From: an uncultured Dehalococcoidia bacterium
GTDB taxonomy: Bacteria; Chloroflexota; Dehalococcoidia; Lucifugimonadales; UBA3495
Direction of reading: 5' to 3'
DNA length: 64,000 bases
NCBI GenBank assembly: GCA_951812535.1
Contig: CATOSK010000001.1
Location: 62,001 to 126,000, forward strand
Each line of letters begins with the position of its first letter. Within the stretch, counting starts at the first letter, position 1. The notes below the pieces were generated by a model. It was not told where the DNA came from. It saw nothing but the letters and a program-made list of their open reading frames with translations, and did no database searches. This document shows, in pieces, positions 52,132 through 60,289 of the stretch. Made by a program: the position numbers and the translations under genes.

Positions 52132-53982
52132 CTAATTGGGACGGATGCGGTGCCGGCGGCGGGTCGGAGTGTCGGCGATGTAGCCGGACAGGTTCAGCGC
52201 GGTGTGGATAAGCCCGATGTGGGAGTAGGCCTGGGGGAAGTTGCCCAGCTGCCTCTGGGAACTCTTCTCGTACATTTCTGCGAACAGCCCCAGGTGATTG
52301 GCGCACTTGGTAATCATCTCGTGGAAGTAGTCCATGGCCCGGTCGGTCTGGCCGGTGTAAATCAGGTTGCCCATCAGCCAGAAGCTGAGAAGGGTGAACG
52401 CCCCCTCCGGCTGGCCGTCCAGGCCGTCGTCGGTCTCCCCGGGGAGGTAACGCCAGACCAGGGGGCCATCGGTGAGTTCGCGCTCAATGGCGTCCACGTT
52501 CTGCCGGATGCGGGGGTCATCCCTTTCCAACAGACCCATGAAGGGGATGGCGAGGTTGGAAGCGTCGAGGGCGTCGCTGCCGTAACGCTGCCGGAAAGCG
52601 CCCTTGGTGGAACTCCACCCTTCATCCAGGATTTCGGTCTTGATGGTGTCGGCGGTGAGGGACCAACGGCGGTAGAATTGCCGCTCTCCCTGGGCGGCGG
52701 CGATGTAAGCTGCGTTGTCCAGGGCGGCCCAGCACATCACCTTGGAATAAACGAAGTGCTGCTGTTCGCCGCGCACTTCCCAAACGCCCCGGTCCATCCG
52801 GCGCCAGCTCGCCATGACCGTTTCGGCCAGGGAATGGACCAGCTCCCAGGCATCGTCGGGAATCTGCCCGTGGAGCAGCTGCAAGGAGTGAATTGAGAGG
52901 ATAACCTCGCCGAAGACGTCCATCTGGATGTGCTCGGCGGCGGCGTTGCCGATGCGGACGGGACGGGAATTCTCGTATCCCTTCAGGTGGTCCAGGGTGT
53001 ATTCCTTGAGGGATGAATCGGGGTGGATGCCGTAGACGATGCGGGTGCGGGTGCGGTGGAGCTGGCACTGTTCCAGCAGCCAGTGAATGTACCGGTCGGC
53101 CCCGTAGGCGTCTCCCAGCCGGTACAGGCAGTCCACCGTGAAGCTGGTGTCCCGCAGCCAGGAAAAGCGGTAGTCCCAGTTGCGGGTGCCGCCGATGGTC
53201 TCGGGAAGACTGGCGGTGGGCGCGGCGACGATTGCGCCGGTGGGGCGGTACATCAGCAGGTGCAGCACGAGGAAGGACCGGACCACCTGTTCTCTCCAGA
53301 GCCCCTCGTAGTCCATGTCGGCCACCAGGGTCTGCCAGTAGCGGCGGGTCTTTTCAAGGCGCTCCGCCGTGCGGTAGCGCTCCAGACCGGCGGGCCGGCC
53401 GTGGCCGTAGGCGAGGACGAAGGTGGCCTGTTCTCCCTGGGACAGGACAAAATCGCAGGCGACGCCGTAGTCATCAAAGGGAAGGGCTATGCTGCCGAGC
53501 AGGGTCATCGGCTGCCTGCCCCCGCTGACCTCGATTGCCCGTCCGGCCGGGGCGCTCATGTGGGGACGGAACCTGGGGGTGGCCCGGGCGTAGTCGGGCC
53601 GGGGCTGGAAAACGCAGCGGAGGTCCACCGTGCCCGCCCGGCAGGTGACTATGCGATGGATTTCCGGGGGGGTGCGCGGCGCTTCGTCGGGACTGCCGTC
53701 CTCATCGTCATCGGAGATGGGCATGAAGTCGGTGACGGAAACGACGCCGGAGTCCGTTGTAAAAACGGTTTCCAGGATGTTGGTGTCGGGAAGGTACTCC
53801 TGGCGGGTTTCCGTGCAGGGGCCGGTGGGGGCAATGCGGAAACGGCCGCCAATGTCCTCGTCGAGGATAGCCGCGAAAACGCTAGGAGAGTCGAAACGGG
53901 GCAGGCAACACCAGTCAACGGAGCCGTCGGTTCCGACAAGCGCCGCCGAAGACATATCGCCTATCAGCCCGTAGTGGTACAA
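52132..53982 (-). CDS. Glycoside hydrolase family 15 protein (glucoamylase/trehalase type)
   Basis: 616 residues, full length. The N-terminal YGLIGDMSSAALVGTDGSVDWCCLPRFDSPSVFAAILD is the family opening, then a beta-sandwich domain, and an (alpha/alpha)6 barrel with GTRNWDYRFSWLRDTSFTVD. The acid is expected in KEYTLDHLKGYENSRPVRIGNAAAEHIQMDVFGE and the base at Glu526 in PEGAFTLLSFWL. Such proteins hydrolyse alpha-glucans or trehalose in the cytoplasm. TTG start, since an ATG nearby is out of frame. Follows RidA on the same strand. Confidence 0.9.
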   Translation of the reverse strand: MYHYGLIGDMSSAALVGTDGSVDWCCLPRFDSPSVFAAILDEDIGGRFRIAPTGPCTETRQEYLPDTNILETVFTTDSGVVSVTDFMPISDDDEDGSPDEAPRTPPEIHRIVTCRAGTVDLRCVFQPRPDYARATPRFRPHMSAPAGRAIEVSGGRQPMTLLGSIALPFDDYGVACDFVLSQGEQATFVLAYGHGRPAGLERYRTAERLEKTRRYWQTLVADMDYEGLWREQVVRSFLVLHLLMYRPTGAIVAAPTASLPETIGGTRNWDYRFSWLRDTSFTVDCLYRLGDAYGADRYIHWLLEQCQLHRTRTRIVYGIHPDSSLKEYTLDHLKGYENSRPVRIGNAAAEHIQMDVFGEVILSIHSLQLLHGQIPDDAWELVHSLAETVMASWRRMDRGVWEVRGEQQHFVYSKVMCWAALDNAAYIAAAQGERQFYRRWSLTADTIKTEILDEGWSSTKGAFRQRYGSDALDASNLAIPFMGLLERDDPRIRQNVDAIERELTDGPLVWRYLPGETDDGLDGQPEGAFTLLSFWLMGNLIYTGQTDRAMDYFHEMITKCANHLGLFAEMYEKSSQRQLGNFPQAYSHIGLIHTALNLSGYIADTPTRRRHRIRPN

Positions 53983-54108
53983 ATTTCATGCTTTGCGTGG
54001 ATATTGCCCGGCAATCCAACTGTATCATCGCGGCCCGGCGGGATGCAATGACGAAACCCGCGGGCTGCGGCCGGTTGTGGGAATGGGGGTTGGCCAACCT
54101 GTTCCAGG

Positions 54109-54498
54109 CTACCCCAACTCGGCGATGGCTTCGATTTCCACGTTCAGCCCCGCCTCCGCCAGGGCGGTGATTTCGACCAGGGTGTTGGCCGGGAACTGGC
54201 CCTGGAAATACTCGTTGAAGAGGGCTTCCTGCCGTTCCCGGTCCGCGCGCCAGTCGGGGATGCTGGTCACGAAGGTGGTAATCTTGACGATGTCCCCCGG
54301 GGAGCCTCCTTCCTCGGAAACGATGCGCATGATGCGGTCCAGCGTGACCCGCAACTGCTCCATCACGGACTGGCCCTGGGCTTCCGTGCCCCGGGCGGTG
54401 CATCCGGCGATGAACAGCAGGCTGCCCGCCCGCACGGAGCGGCTGAAGGTGGGGCCGGAGGGGGCGATGTGGGGGTAATCCTTCCGTATCTTTTCCAT
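54109..54498 (-). CDS. RidA-family (YjgF) protein
   Basis: 129-residue trimeric RidA fold. SVRAGSLLFIAGCTARG, the QLRVTLDRIMRIVSEEGGSPGDIVKITTFVTSIPDW middle and LVEITALAEAGLNVEIEAIAEL end follow the family order. The canonical catalytic Arg of the enamine-deaminase group is not at the usual place (VEIT...), so it may be a divergent member with another role. Divergent from the alpha/beta hydrolase gene. Confidence 0.88.
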   Translation of the reverse strand: MEKIRKDYPHIAPSGPTFSRSVRAGSLLFIAGCTARGTEAQGQSVMEQLRVTLDRIMRIVSEEGGSPGDIVKITTFVTSIPDWRADRERQEALFNEYFQGQFPANTLVEITALAEAGLNVEIEAIAELG

Positions 54499-54725
54499 GT
54501 GGGCGCTCCTCTCAGGGTCAGGGTGTGAAGTTCGGGCCAGAGTACACCGGGGCGGGCCGTGGGCGCCACTCGTGCCCGGCGGTGGGGGAGGGGGTTCTCT
54601 GTCCTGTCGTGGCTGGAAGCCGGTTCGTTGTATTGGATTCTGGCGGGTGTTAATATCCGGCCATACCGGAACGGAGGCCGGACATCTGCCGCATGGCGAT
54701 GTCCGGCCCGGACAAGGAGTTGACC

Positions 54726-55613
54726 GTGCCCTACGCCAACATCAACGGCGTCAACCTGTACTACGAGGAATACGGCACCGGCCCGGCGGTCATGCTGACC
54801 CCGGGGGGCCGGGTGGACCACAATGGCCTGCGCCCCATGGCCGCCCTGCTTTCGCCCCACTGCCGGGTCATCATCCACGACCGGCGCAACTGCGGCAAGT
54901 CCGATGTTGTGATAGGCGGGGAACTATCCGAGCAGCACCTCTGGGCCGAGGAAATGGCGGCCCTGCTGAAGCACCTCGGCGCGGCTCCCGCCTACCTGGC
55001 CGGCGGGTCGGCCGGTTCCCGCACATCCCTGACGGTGGCGGTGCGGCACCCGGAGGTGGTCAAGGGAGTGTTCATCTGGGAGGTCTCCGGCGGACCCAGG
55101 AGCGCGGAGCTGATGTCTCCCGGCTATTATGGCCAGTACATTGAGGCGGCGGAGCGGGGCGGGATGCCTGCCGTGGCCGACACCGAGTTCTTCGAGCAGC
55201 GCATCCGGGACAACGCCGACAACCTGGAGAAGATACTGTCGATGGACCCGGAGGAGTTCTGCTCGGTAATGGGCCGCTGGCGGGACCAGTTCTCCCGGCC
55301 CAACCCGGTGGGAGACCTGACCGAGGAACAGTTGAAGTCCATATCCTGCCCGGTGCTGGCCTTTGAGGGGAATACGCCGGACGATGTCCACCACAGGTCC
55401 GCGGCGGAGAACGTGAAGCGACTCGTGCCCAACGCCGACTTGGTCCCGTCGGCGTGGACCGACGAGGAGTGGGCGGTTATCGGACAGCACGACAACACCT
55501 TCCCCGGCATCGCCGCCACCAACCGATACCACATGAAGTCCACCTTCTACGCCCCGCGGCTGCTGGAGTTCATCACCCGGGTGGAAGCCCAGCAGCCTTC
55601 AGCCGTGGCCTAG
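54726..55613 (+). CDS. Alpha/beta hydrolase
   Basis: 295 residues from GTG with AAGGAG 6 nt upstream. LYYEEYGTGPAVMLTPGGRVDHNG, HDRRNCGKSD and the nucleophile elbow GGSAGSR (Ser near residue 99) are typical of proline-iminopeptidase/haloalkane-type hydrolases; the late VLAFEGNTPDDVHH segment carries the acid, and the catalytic His may be in GQHDNTFPG or nearby. Substrate unknown. A TTGTAT-N17-TAATAT promoter-like pair lies about 70-100 nt upstream. A cupin gene follows 39 nt downstream, probably in one operon. Confidence 0.85.
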   Translation: MPYANINGVNLYYEEYGTGPAVMLTPGGRVDHNGLRPMAALLSPHCRVIIHDRRNCGKSDVVIGGELSEQHLWAEEMAALLKHLGAAPAYLAGGSAGSRTSLTVAVRHPEVVKGVFIWEVSGGPRSAELMSPGYYGQYIEAAERGGMPAVADTEFFEQRIRDNADNLEKILSMDPEEFCSVMGRWRDQFSRPNPVGDLTEEQLKSISCPVLAFEGNTPDDVHHRSAAENVKRLVPNADLVPSAWTDEEWAVIGQHDNTFPGIAATNRYHMKSTFYAPRLLEFITRVEAQQPSAVA

Positions 55614-55652
55614 CCGCAACCACCACAGTCAAAAGCACATAGGAGGGAAACA

Positions 55653-55994
55653 ATGGGAACGTTCCGACTTTACAGCGGAGACGACGGACAGTCTCACATC
55701 GAGACCATTGACCTGGACCAGACTCCGGACTGGAAGAGCGCCCAGGCCGCCACCCAGATCAGCTTCAGCGAGGCCGCCGCCGGACGGTTTTCCGACTGGC
55801 ACCCGGCGCCCCGCCGCCAGTTCGTCATCATCCTGTCCGGCCAGTTGGAGATCGGGCTGGGCGACGGCTCCAAGCAAGTCTTCGGCCCCGGCGATGCTCG
55901 CCTGGTGGAGGATACCACCGGCCAGGGCCACACCACCGCCACCCACGGCGACCAAGCCTGCGTCACCTGCACCATTCCGCTGGCCAACCAGTAA
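55653..55994 (+). CDS. Cupin-domain protein
   Basis: 113-residue single beta-barrel protein. SDWHPAPRRQFVIILSGQLEIGLGDGSKQVFGPGDARLVEDTTGQGHTT carries the two cupin motifs; His in the first motif and His in GQGHTT could bind a metal, though the motif-1 HxH is reduced. GGAGGG precedes the ATG. Follows the alpha/beta hydrolase and may act on its product or sense a ligand. Confidence 0.83.
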   Translation: MGTFRLYSGDDGQSHIETIDLDQTPDWKSAQAATQISFSEAAAGRFSDWHPAPRRQFVIILSGQLEIGLGDGSKQVFGPGDARLVEDTTGQGHTTATHGDQACVTCTIPLANQ

Positions 55995-56100
55995 ATCCAG
56001 TCCGGGGTTGCCAATCGCGGGCCGGGACGTGTTAGTCCCGGCCTTTCCGTTCATAACGGCGTCCCATCATAGCGGCGTCCCAAGGAAAGCCGGGGCACCG

Positions 56101-56616
56101 CTACCGCATTCCTTCCATCAGCCGCACCGCCATAACGCCCTGCTCCAGGTCCACCTGTTGCACCACGCTGGCGATGGCTGGTATGAGAACCTGTCCCGCT
56201 GGGCCGTTGACCACGTAGACATCGTTGCTGCCGGTTTCGATGATCTCGGAGACCTCCCCAAGGGCTTCTCCTTCCACAGTGACCACCCGCAGGCCGATGA
56301 GCTGGAAATGGAAGTATTCGCCCTCGGGGAGCGGCTCCACCGCTTCCCGGGGAACGGTCAGCCACTGTCCGATGAGGGGCCGGACCGCGGCGGGGGAGCT
56401 GATGCCGTCAAACCGCAGGATGATCCGGTTGGGGGGACGCGACAAGGTTTCGGTGATTAACAGGGGAGTGTCTTCCCAGTAGAGGGTCTGTCCTGGATCA
56501 AAGCGGTGGGGGTCATCGCTGTGGACCCGGACGCGCACCTGCCCATGGGTTCCGTGGGCACCCAGAATCAACCCGACGGCAACGTCGTGGCCGGAATCAG
56601 GCTTGGGGTGGTCCAA
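56101..56616 (-). CDS. rimM: 16S rRNA-processing protein RimM
   Basis: 171 residues from a TTG start chosen so that the protein begins about 12 residues before the conserved VAVGLILGAHGTHGQVRVRVHSDDPHRF. The C-terminal PRC-barrel half has GLRVVTVEGEALGEVSEIIETGSNDVYVV and the RimM ending VLIPAIASVVQQVDLEQGVMAVRLMEGM. RimM binds S19 during 30S assembly. Third gene of the rpsP-khpA-rimM unit. Confidence 0.9.
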   Translation of the reverse strand: MDHPKPDSGHDVAVGLILGAHGTHGQVRVRVHSDDPHRFDPGQTLYWEDTPLLITETLSRPPNRIILRFDGISSPAAVRPLIGQWLTVPREAVEPLPEGEYFHFQLIGLRVVTVEGEALGEVSEIIETGSNDVYVVNGPAGQVLIPAIASVVQQVDLEQGVMAVRLMEGMR

Positions 56617-56635
56617 AGCGGGAAAAGGGGAGGGG

Positions 56636-56863
56636 TTAGACGATTTCCAGAATGGCCCGGGTGTCGTCCTTGACAGCGGAAACCCGGAGCAGGACCCGCA
56701 TCGCCTGAGCGACCCGTCCCTGGCGGCCAATGACCTTGCCCTTGTCCTCGGGGGCTACTTCGAGCCGCAGGATCACCTGTCCACCCTCCACCGACTCGGT
56801 CACCGTGACCGCATCGGGGTCGCTGCACAGGGACTTGGCGATGTATTCGATGAGTTCTTTCAT
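56636..56863 (-). CDS. khpA: KH-domain RNA-binding protein KhpA
   Basis: 75 residues, a single KH domain. The GxxG loop is in GKVIGRQGR (about 42-50) followed by AQAMRVLLRVSA. Sits between rpsP and rimM as in many bacteria (also called YlqC). It binds structured RNA and in other species works with KhpB in cell elongation control. Confidence 0.93.
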   Translation of the reverse strand: MKELIEYIAKSLCSDPDAVTVTESVEGGQVILRLEVAPEDKGKVIGRQGRVAQAMRVLLRVSAVKDDTRAILEIV

Positions 56864-56875
56864 GGCTGGAGTGGA

Positions 56876-57232
56876 CTAGGACGAGGCTGCTTCCTCCGCC
56901 TCGGCTTCTGTTTCCTCAACCTCGGCGGCGGGTTCTTCTGATTCTTCCGGAGATTCCTCCGGGGACTCTTCCGGCTCGGCGCCGTTCAACTGCGCCAGGA
57001 CGCCGTCGCGCTCCAGGATGCGGCGCACCGGATCGGAGGGCTGGGCACCCTTGCGGAGCCAGTCCAATGCCCGGTCGGCCTTGAGAGTGATCGCCGGGGG
57101 ATCGACCATCGGGTCATAGTTGCCAATCCATTCGACGTAGCGGCCGTCCCGGGGGGACTTGGAGTCCGCGACGACGATGCGGTATGACGGATATTTCTTT
57201 TTTCCGACCCTTCTCAGGCGAATCCTTAGCAT
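56876..57232 (-). CDS. rpsP: 30S ribosomal protein S16
   Basis: 118 residues. LRIRLRRVGKKKYPSYRIVVADSKSPRDGRYVEWIGNYDP is the S16 signature; GAQPSDPVRRILERDGVL closes the core. A Glu-rich tail (about 25 acidic residues) extends the usual 80-90-residue protein. First gene of the rpsP-khpA-rimM operon. A leader peptide ORF and a long hairpin in the upstream 230 nt suggest expression control. Confidence 0.95.
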   Translation of the reverse strand: MLRIRLRRVGKKKYPSYRIVVADSKSPRDGRYVEWIGNYDPMVDPPAITLKADRALDWLRKGAQPSDPVRRILERDGVLAQLNGAEPEESPEESPEESEEPAAEVEETEAEAEEAASS

Positions 57233-57340
57233 TCAGTCTCCGGCGAAAGTTGGTGTTCTTGGGGAAGATTTTATCGGGAAAGCCCCGAAAAAGGGATCGG
57301 GCCCGGCCTTTTGGGCACCACCCTTAGAAACTCTGGGTCT

Positions 57341-57455
57341 CAGGGGCGATGGTAGACATTGGCCTGGGCCCGACCGACGGGTTCTCTTATTTGTCCAAAC
57401 TAGTTAGGAGCTGGTCACCCCGTCGTGTCCAGACAGATGCCTACCATCGCCCCTG
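57341..57455 (-). ncRNA. Long structured leader hairpin upstream of rpsP
   Basis: Perfect 15-bp outer arms (57341-57355 and 57441-57455, CTACCATCGCCCCTG and its complement) enclose an asymmetric internal loop and a second 7-bp stem CGACGGG/CCCGTCG. The upstream arm lies inside the leader ORF on the minus strand, so ribosomes translating the ORF would disrupt the fold. The shape recalls attenuators; no known RNA family was recognised. Confidence 0.5.
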
Positions 57456-57475
57456 CGTATTAAACTATGTTCCAT
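57404..57475 (-). CDS. 23-residue leader peptide ORF of the rpsP operon
   Basis: ATG preceded by AAGGAGGTGAT, a near-perfect Shine-Dalgarno, at good spacing. It encodes MEHSLIRRGDGRHLSGHDG plus VTSS and stops at TAA. Its codons include the 5' arm of the long leader hairpin. The peptide is rich in Gly, Arg and His but has no run of one amino acid. A strong minus-strand promoter lies about 50 nt upstream. Role inferred: translational or transcriptional attenuation of rpsP-khpA-rimM. Confidence 0.5.
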   Translation of the reverse strand: MEHSLIRRGDGRHLSGHDGVTSS

Positions 57476-57521
57476 GCGCTATCACCTCCTTCTTCCAAAT
57501 TCCCGCCCAGCGGTTGTAGTA

Positions 57522-57550
57522 TTTTTACTACATGGGACGAATGGTGTCAA
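57522..57550 (-). promoter_or_regulatory. Sigma-70-type promoter of the rpsP operon
   Basis: Minus strand TTGACA, 17-nt spacer, TAAAAA. Transcription should begin near 57515, giving a 280-nt leader that contains the small ORF and the hairpin. Confidence 0.65.
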
Positions 57551-57578
57551 GACGATTTGCCGGTAATGTCGCCAGGTT

Positions 57579-58187
57579 ATGATTTTATCCCTGGTCAGGC
57601 ACGCCGAGACGGTGGTGGACCCGGCCCGCGACCCGGCGGACTGGCCCCTGTCGGACAGCGGACGCGCCGACGCGGGACGATTGGCTGTCCAGCCTTGTTG
57701 GAGGAACATCTCCCGGTTGATGTCCAGCGTGGAGCCCAAGGCGGTCCAGACCGCCCGGTGCATCTCGGCCGCGTCGGGAGTCGCCCTGGAAACCTGCCCC
57801 GCTCTCAACGAGGTCAAGCGGCCTACGTTCAGGAAAGATTACATTCACCGGGTGGAAGAATTCTTCCGGTTCCCGGACACCAGCTGCGACGATTGGGAGA
57901 CTGCGGAAGACGCCCTGGCCCGGGTCCGGTCGGTCATCCAGTCCCTGGACAGTGAGTTCGCGGAAGGGCACGTTGTCCTGGTCGGGCACGGATTGATGTG
58001 GGCGCTGGCCCGGGCGTGGCTGATGGGGCAGGACAAAGTGGATCCGGGAAAGTGGAGGGCAATGTTAATGCCGGATGTCAGCGTTTGGGAAATCGGACCT
58101 TCCGGGGCAAGGCTGATTTCCGACTTCGAGGGGATAGAAGCTCATCGTGAGGATGTTGCGGTAGACAGGCAGTCCCCGTGCGCCTAG
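57579..58187 (+). CDS. Histidine phosphatase family protein (phosphoglycerate-mutase-like)
   Basis: 202 residues. LVRHAET (Arg7, His8) is the phospho-acceptor motif, SDSGRADAGRLA follows, and the second catalytic His is in VLVGHGLMWA. The usual first-pocket Glu region is present in a looser form. Cytoplasmic phosphatase of unknown substrate (GpmB/CobC-like). It overlaps the fmt start by 10 nt. Confidence 0.85.
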   Translation: MILSLVRHAETVVDPARDPADWPLSDSGRADAGRLAVQPCWRNISRLMSSVEPKAVQTARCISAASGVALETCPALNEVKRPTFRKDYIHRVEEFFRFPDTSCDDWETAEDALARVRSVIQSLDSEFAEGHVVLVGHGLMWALARAWLMGQDKVDPGKWRAMLMPDVSVWEIGPSGARLISDFEGIEAHREDVAVDRQSPCA

Positions 58188-59131
58188 TCTTCATGGGCAC
58201 CCCCGATTTTGTCATTCCGGTGCTGGCGCCGCTGGTGGACGCTCCCGGAATCGACGTGGTGGCGGTCTATACCCCGCCGGACCGTCCGCGGGGGAGGGGG
58301 CGGTCGGTGGAGATGCCTCCGGTCAAGGAGTATGCGCTGGAGCGCGGCCTGACGGTGTGCCAGCCTGCCGGCTTCCGGCGGGAGGAAGCGCGGGAGGAGT
58401 TGGCGTCCTTCCGTCCGGACGTGCTGGTGGTGGCCGCCTACGGACGGTTGCTCCCCAAGCCGGTGCTGGAGGCGGCGCCGGGGGGGTGCCTGAACCTGCA
58501 TCCGTCCCTGCTGCCGAAGTACCGGGGCCCTTCCCCGGTGGCGACGGCAATTCGGGACGGAATCGGGTCCACCGGGATCACCCTGATGCTGCTGGATGAG
58601 GGAATGGACTCTGGCCCTATCATTGCCCAGCGGGAGCATCCCATCGCCCCAACCGACACCGCCGGTTCCCTCACCGCGGACCTCTTCCGGGCCGGAGCGG
58701 ACCTGCTGCTGGAGAACCTGGATGGGTGGGTCAAGGGAGACATTACCGCCGTGCCCCAGGATGACAACTCCGCTACCTTCACGCAGAAGCTCGAACGATC
58801 CGACGGGGCCGCGGACTGGAGCCTTCCCGCTGTGCAGCTGGAACGGCTCCACCGGGCCTACACTCCCTGGCCGGGACTGTTCACGTCGTGGGACGGCAAG
58901 GGACTGAAGCTGGTGGATGTGGTCCCGCTTCCTGCGTTGGATGCAACGGATTCCATTCCCGGCGCGGTAGTGGAATTGGAGCATCCCGGCGTTCCCTGCG
59001 GCGTGGTCACGGGCGAGGGCATCCTGGGGTTGAGGAGCGTGCAACTGGAAGGGCGGCGGGCCTCGGATGCTTCCGACTTCTTGCGGGGGTATCCCTCTTT
59101 CGTCGGTGCGGACTTGGCTGGCAGGGATTAG
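58178..59131 (+). CDS. fmt: Methionyl-tRNA formyltransferase
   Basis: 317 residues. Transfers a formyl group from 10-formyl-THF to initiator Met-tRNA. MRLVFMGTPDFVIPVL is the family start; the catalytic Asn106, His108 and Asp144 lie in LNLHPSLLPKYRGPSPV and LLDEGMDSG. The C-terminal tRNA-binding domain includes LHRAYTPWPGLFTSWDG. GTG start within the preceding phosphatase gene, indicating coupled translation. No def gene is adjacent. Confidence 0.95.
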   Translation: MRLVFMGTPDFVIPVLAPLVDAPGIDVVAVYTPPDRPRGRGRSVEMPPVKEYALERGLTVCQPAGFRREEAREELASFRPDVLVVAAYGRLLPKPVLEAAPGGCLNLHPSLLPKYRGPSPVATAIRDGIGSTGITLMLLDEGMDSGPIIAQREHPIAPTDTAGSLTADLFRAGADLLLENLDGWVKGDITAVPQDDNSATFTQKLERSDGAADWSLPAVQLERLHRAYTPWPGLFTSWDGKGLKLVDVVPLPALDATDSIPGAVVELEHPGVPCGVVTGEGILGLRSVQLEGRRASDASDFLRGYPSFVGADLAGRD

Positions 59132-59250
59132 CAATACGCCGTTGGTCTGCGTCCTGGGCTCCGGTTACAATGGGGCGCATCGATCTATCGCCGCCCCGGG
59201 AATGTCCCTGCGGCGGCCGAATACCCGACAACAGAACGTGGAGGCCTGCC

Positions 59251-60201
59251 ATGACGACCAGGACCATACCCTCGGAAGCCCAGGTGCTGGAATGGATGAC
59301 CTCGTTGAGCAACTGGGGACGCTGGGGCGAGGACGACCAAAAGGGGTGCTTGAACCTGATTACCCCGGACAAGCGGACGCAGGCGGCGTCCCTGGTGCAG
59401 GACGGCGAGACCGTCAGTTGCTCCCGTCCCATCACCACCGAAATGACCCCCGACGTCACCTACCAGGTGCAGCGTTACATGGTGGACAGCGGGGAGGGGC
59501 GGGACACCGACCCGCCGGAGCGGAAGCTGGTGCGCCGGGGGGCGTCGGAGTTCATCGGGATGGTCTTCCACGGCCAGAGCATTACCCACATTGACTCCCT
59601 GTCCCATTACTCCTGGCAGGCCAAGCTGTACAACGGCAAGCCCGCCAACCTCATCACCTCCCGGGAGGGCGCCCAGAGCCATTCCATCGAGGTCGCTTCC
59701 GACGGCATTGTTTCCCGGGGCGTTTTGCTGGACATAACTAAGGTCCGCGGTACGAAATGGCTGGCAACCGATGATCCGGTGATGCCGGAGGACCTGGAAG
59801 CCGCCGAGGAGCTGGAGGGAGTGAAAGTCGAGGAGGGCGACATTCTCCTGGTACGAACGGGCAACTACCGGATGCGCCTGGAAGAAGGCCCCCGTCCCAA
59901 CACCCAGCCCTTCACCGCCTGCCAGGTGGCCTGCACTCCCTGGTTCAAGGAACGGGGCGTCGCCATGCTGGGGACGGACACATCCAACGACGTGCGCCCC
60001 AGCCACTACGCGACGATCACCGCTCCGCTGCACACCGTCTGCCTGGTCACCCTGGGACTGTGGCTAATTGACAATGCCAACCTGGAAGAGCTGGCCCAGG
60101 CGTGCGAGCGGCGTAACCGCTACGAGTTCATGCTGTCTATGGGACCGTTGAAGCTGCGCAACGTAACCGGAAGCCCGGTAAATCCCATCGCCGTCTTCTA
60201 A
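59251..60201 (+). CDS. Cyclase-family protein (kynurenine-formamidase-like)
   Basis: 316 residues. The metal motif HGQSITHIDSLSHY (His107, His113, Asp115, His119) corresponds to HxGTHxDxPxH of the family, with changed residues between ligands. GCLNLITPDKR and SRGVLLDITKVRG are typical, as is the late VAMLGTDTSNDVRPSHYATITAPLHTVCLVTLGLWLIDN. Members hydrolyse N-formyl or isatin-like rings with Mn/Zn. GGAGG precedes the ATG. Stands alone, followed by a terminator. Confidence 0.88.
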   Translation: MTTRTIPSEAQVLEWMTSLSNWGRWGEDDQKGCLNLITPDKRTQAASLVQDGETVSCSRPITTEMTPDVTYQVQRYMVDSGEGRDTDPPERKLVRRGASEFIGMVFHGQSITHIDSLSHYSWQAKLYNGKPANLITSREGAQSHSIEVASDGIVSRGVLLDITKVRGTKWLATDDPVMPEDLEAAEELEGVKVEEGDILLVRTGNYRMRLEEGPRPNTQPFTACQVACTPWFKERGVAMLGTDTSNDVRPSHYATITAPLHTVCLVTLGLWLIDNANLEELAQACERRNRYEFMLSMGPLKLRNVTGSPVNPIAVF

Positions 60202-60233
60202 TAATCAACGGGAAGGCCAGTCCCGGATAAAGC

Positions 60234-60268
60234 GAGGGGAGTCCATTGCTGGACTCCCCTCTTGTGTT
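60234..60268 (+). terminator. Intrinsic terminator after the cyclase gene
   Basis: 11-bp stem GAGGGGAGTCC/GGACTCCCCTC with a 6-nt loop followed by TTGTGTTT. Also faces the convergent htpX gene. Confidence 0.8.
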
Positions 60269-60289
60269 TGGTGGTCCAGCCGGGATGGC

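Noticed and set aside
57255..57330. T-box antiterminator (AAGGGTGGTGCCC) on the minus strand upstream of rpsP
   Set aside because: The string is a partial match only; there is no specifier loop and S16 operons are not T-box targets.
57341..57455. 6S RNA or SRP RNA gene
   Set aside because: The closing stem and bubble recall 6S RNA, but no conserved 6S or SRP core motif is visible and the hairpin overlaps a leader ORF in front of rpsP.
57481..57492. ATCACCTCCTTC resembling the 16S rRNA 3' end
   Set aside because: No rRNA sequence precedes it; it is the complement of a strong Shine-Dalgarno for the minus-strand leader ORF.
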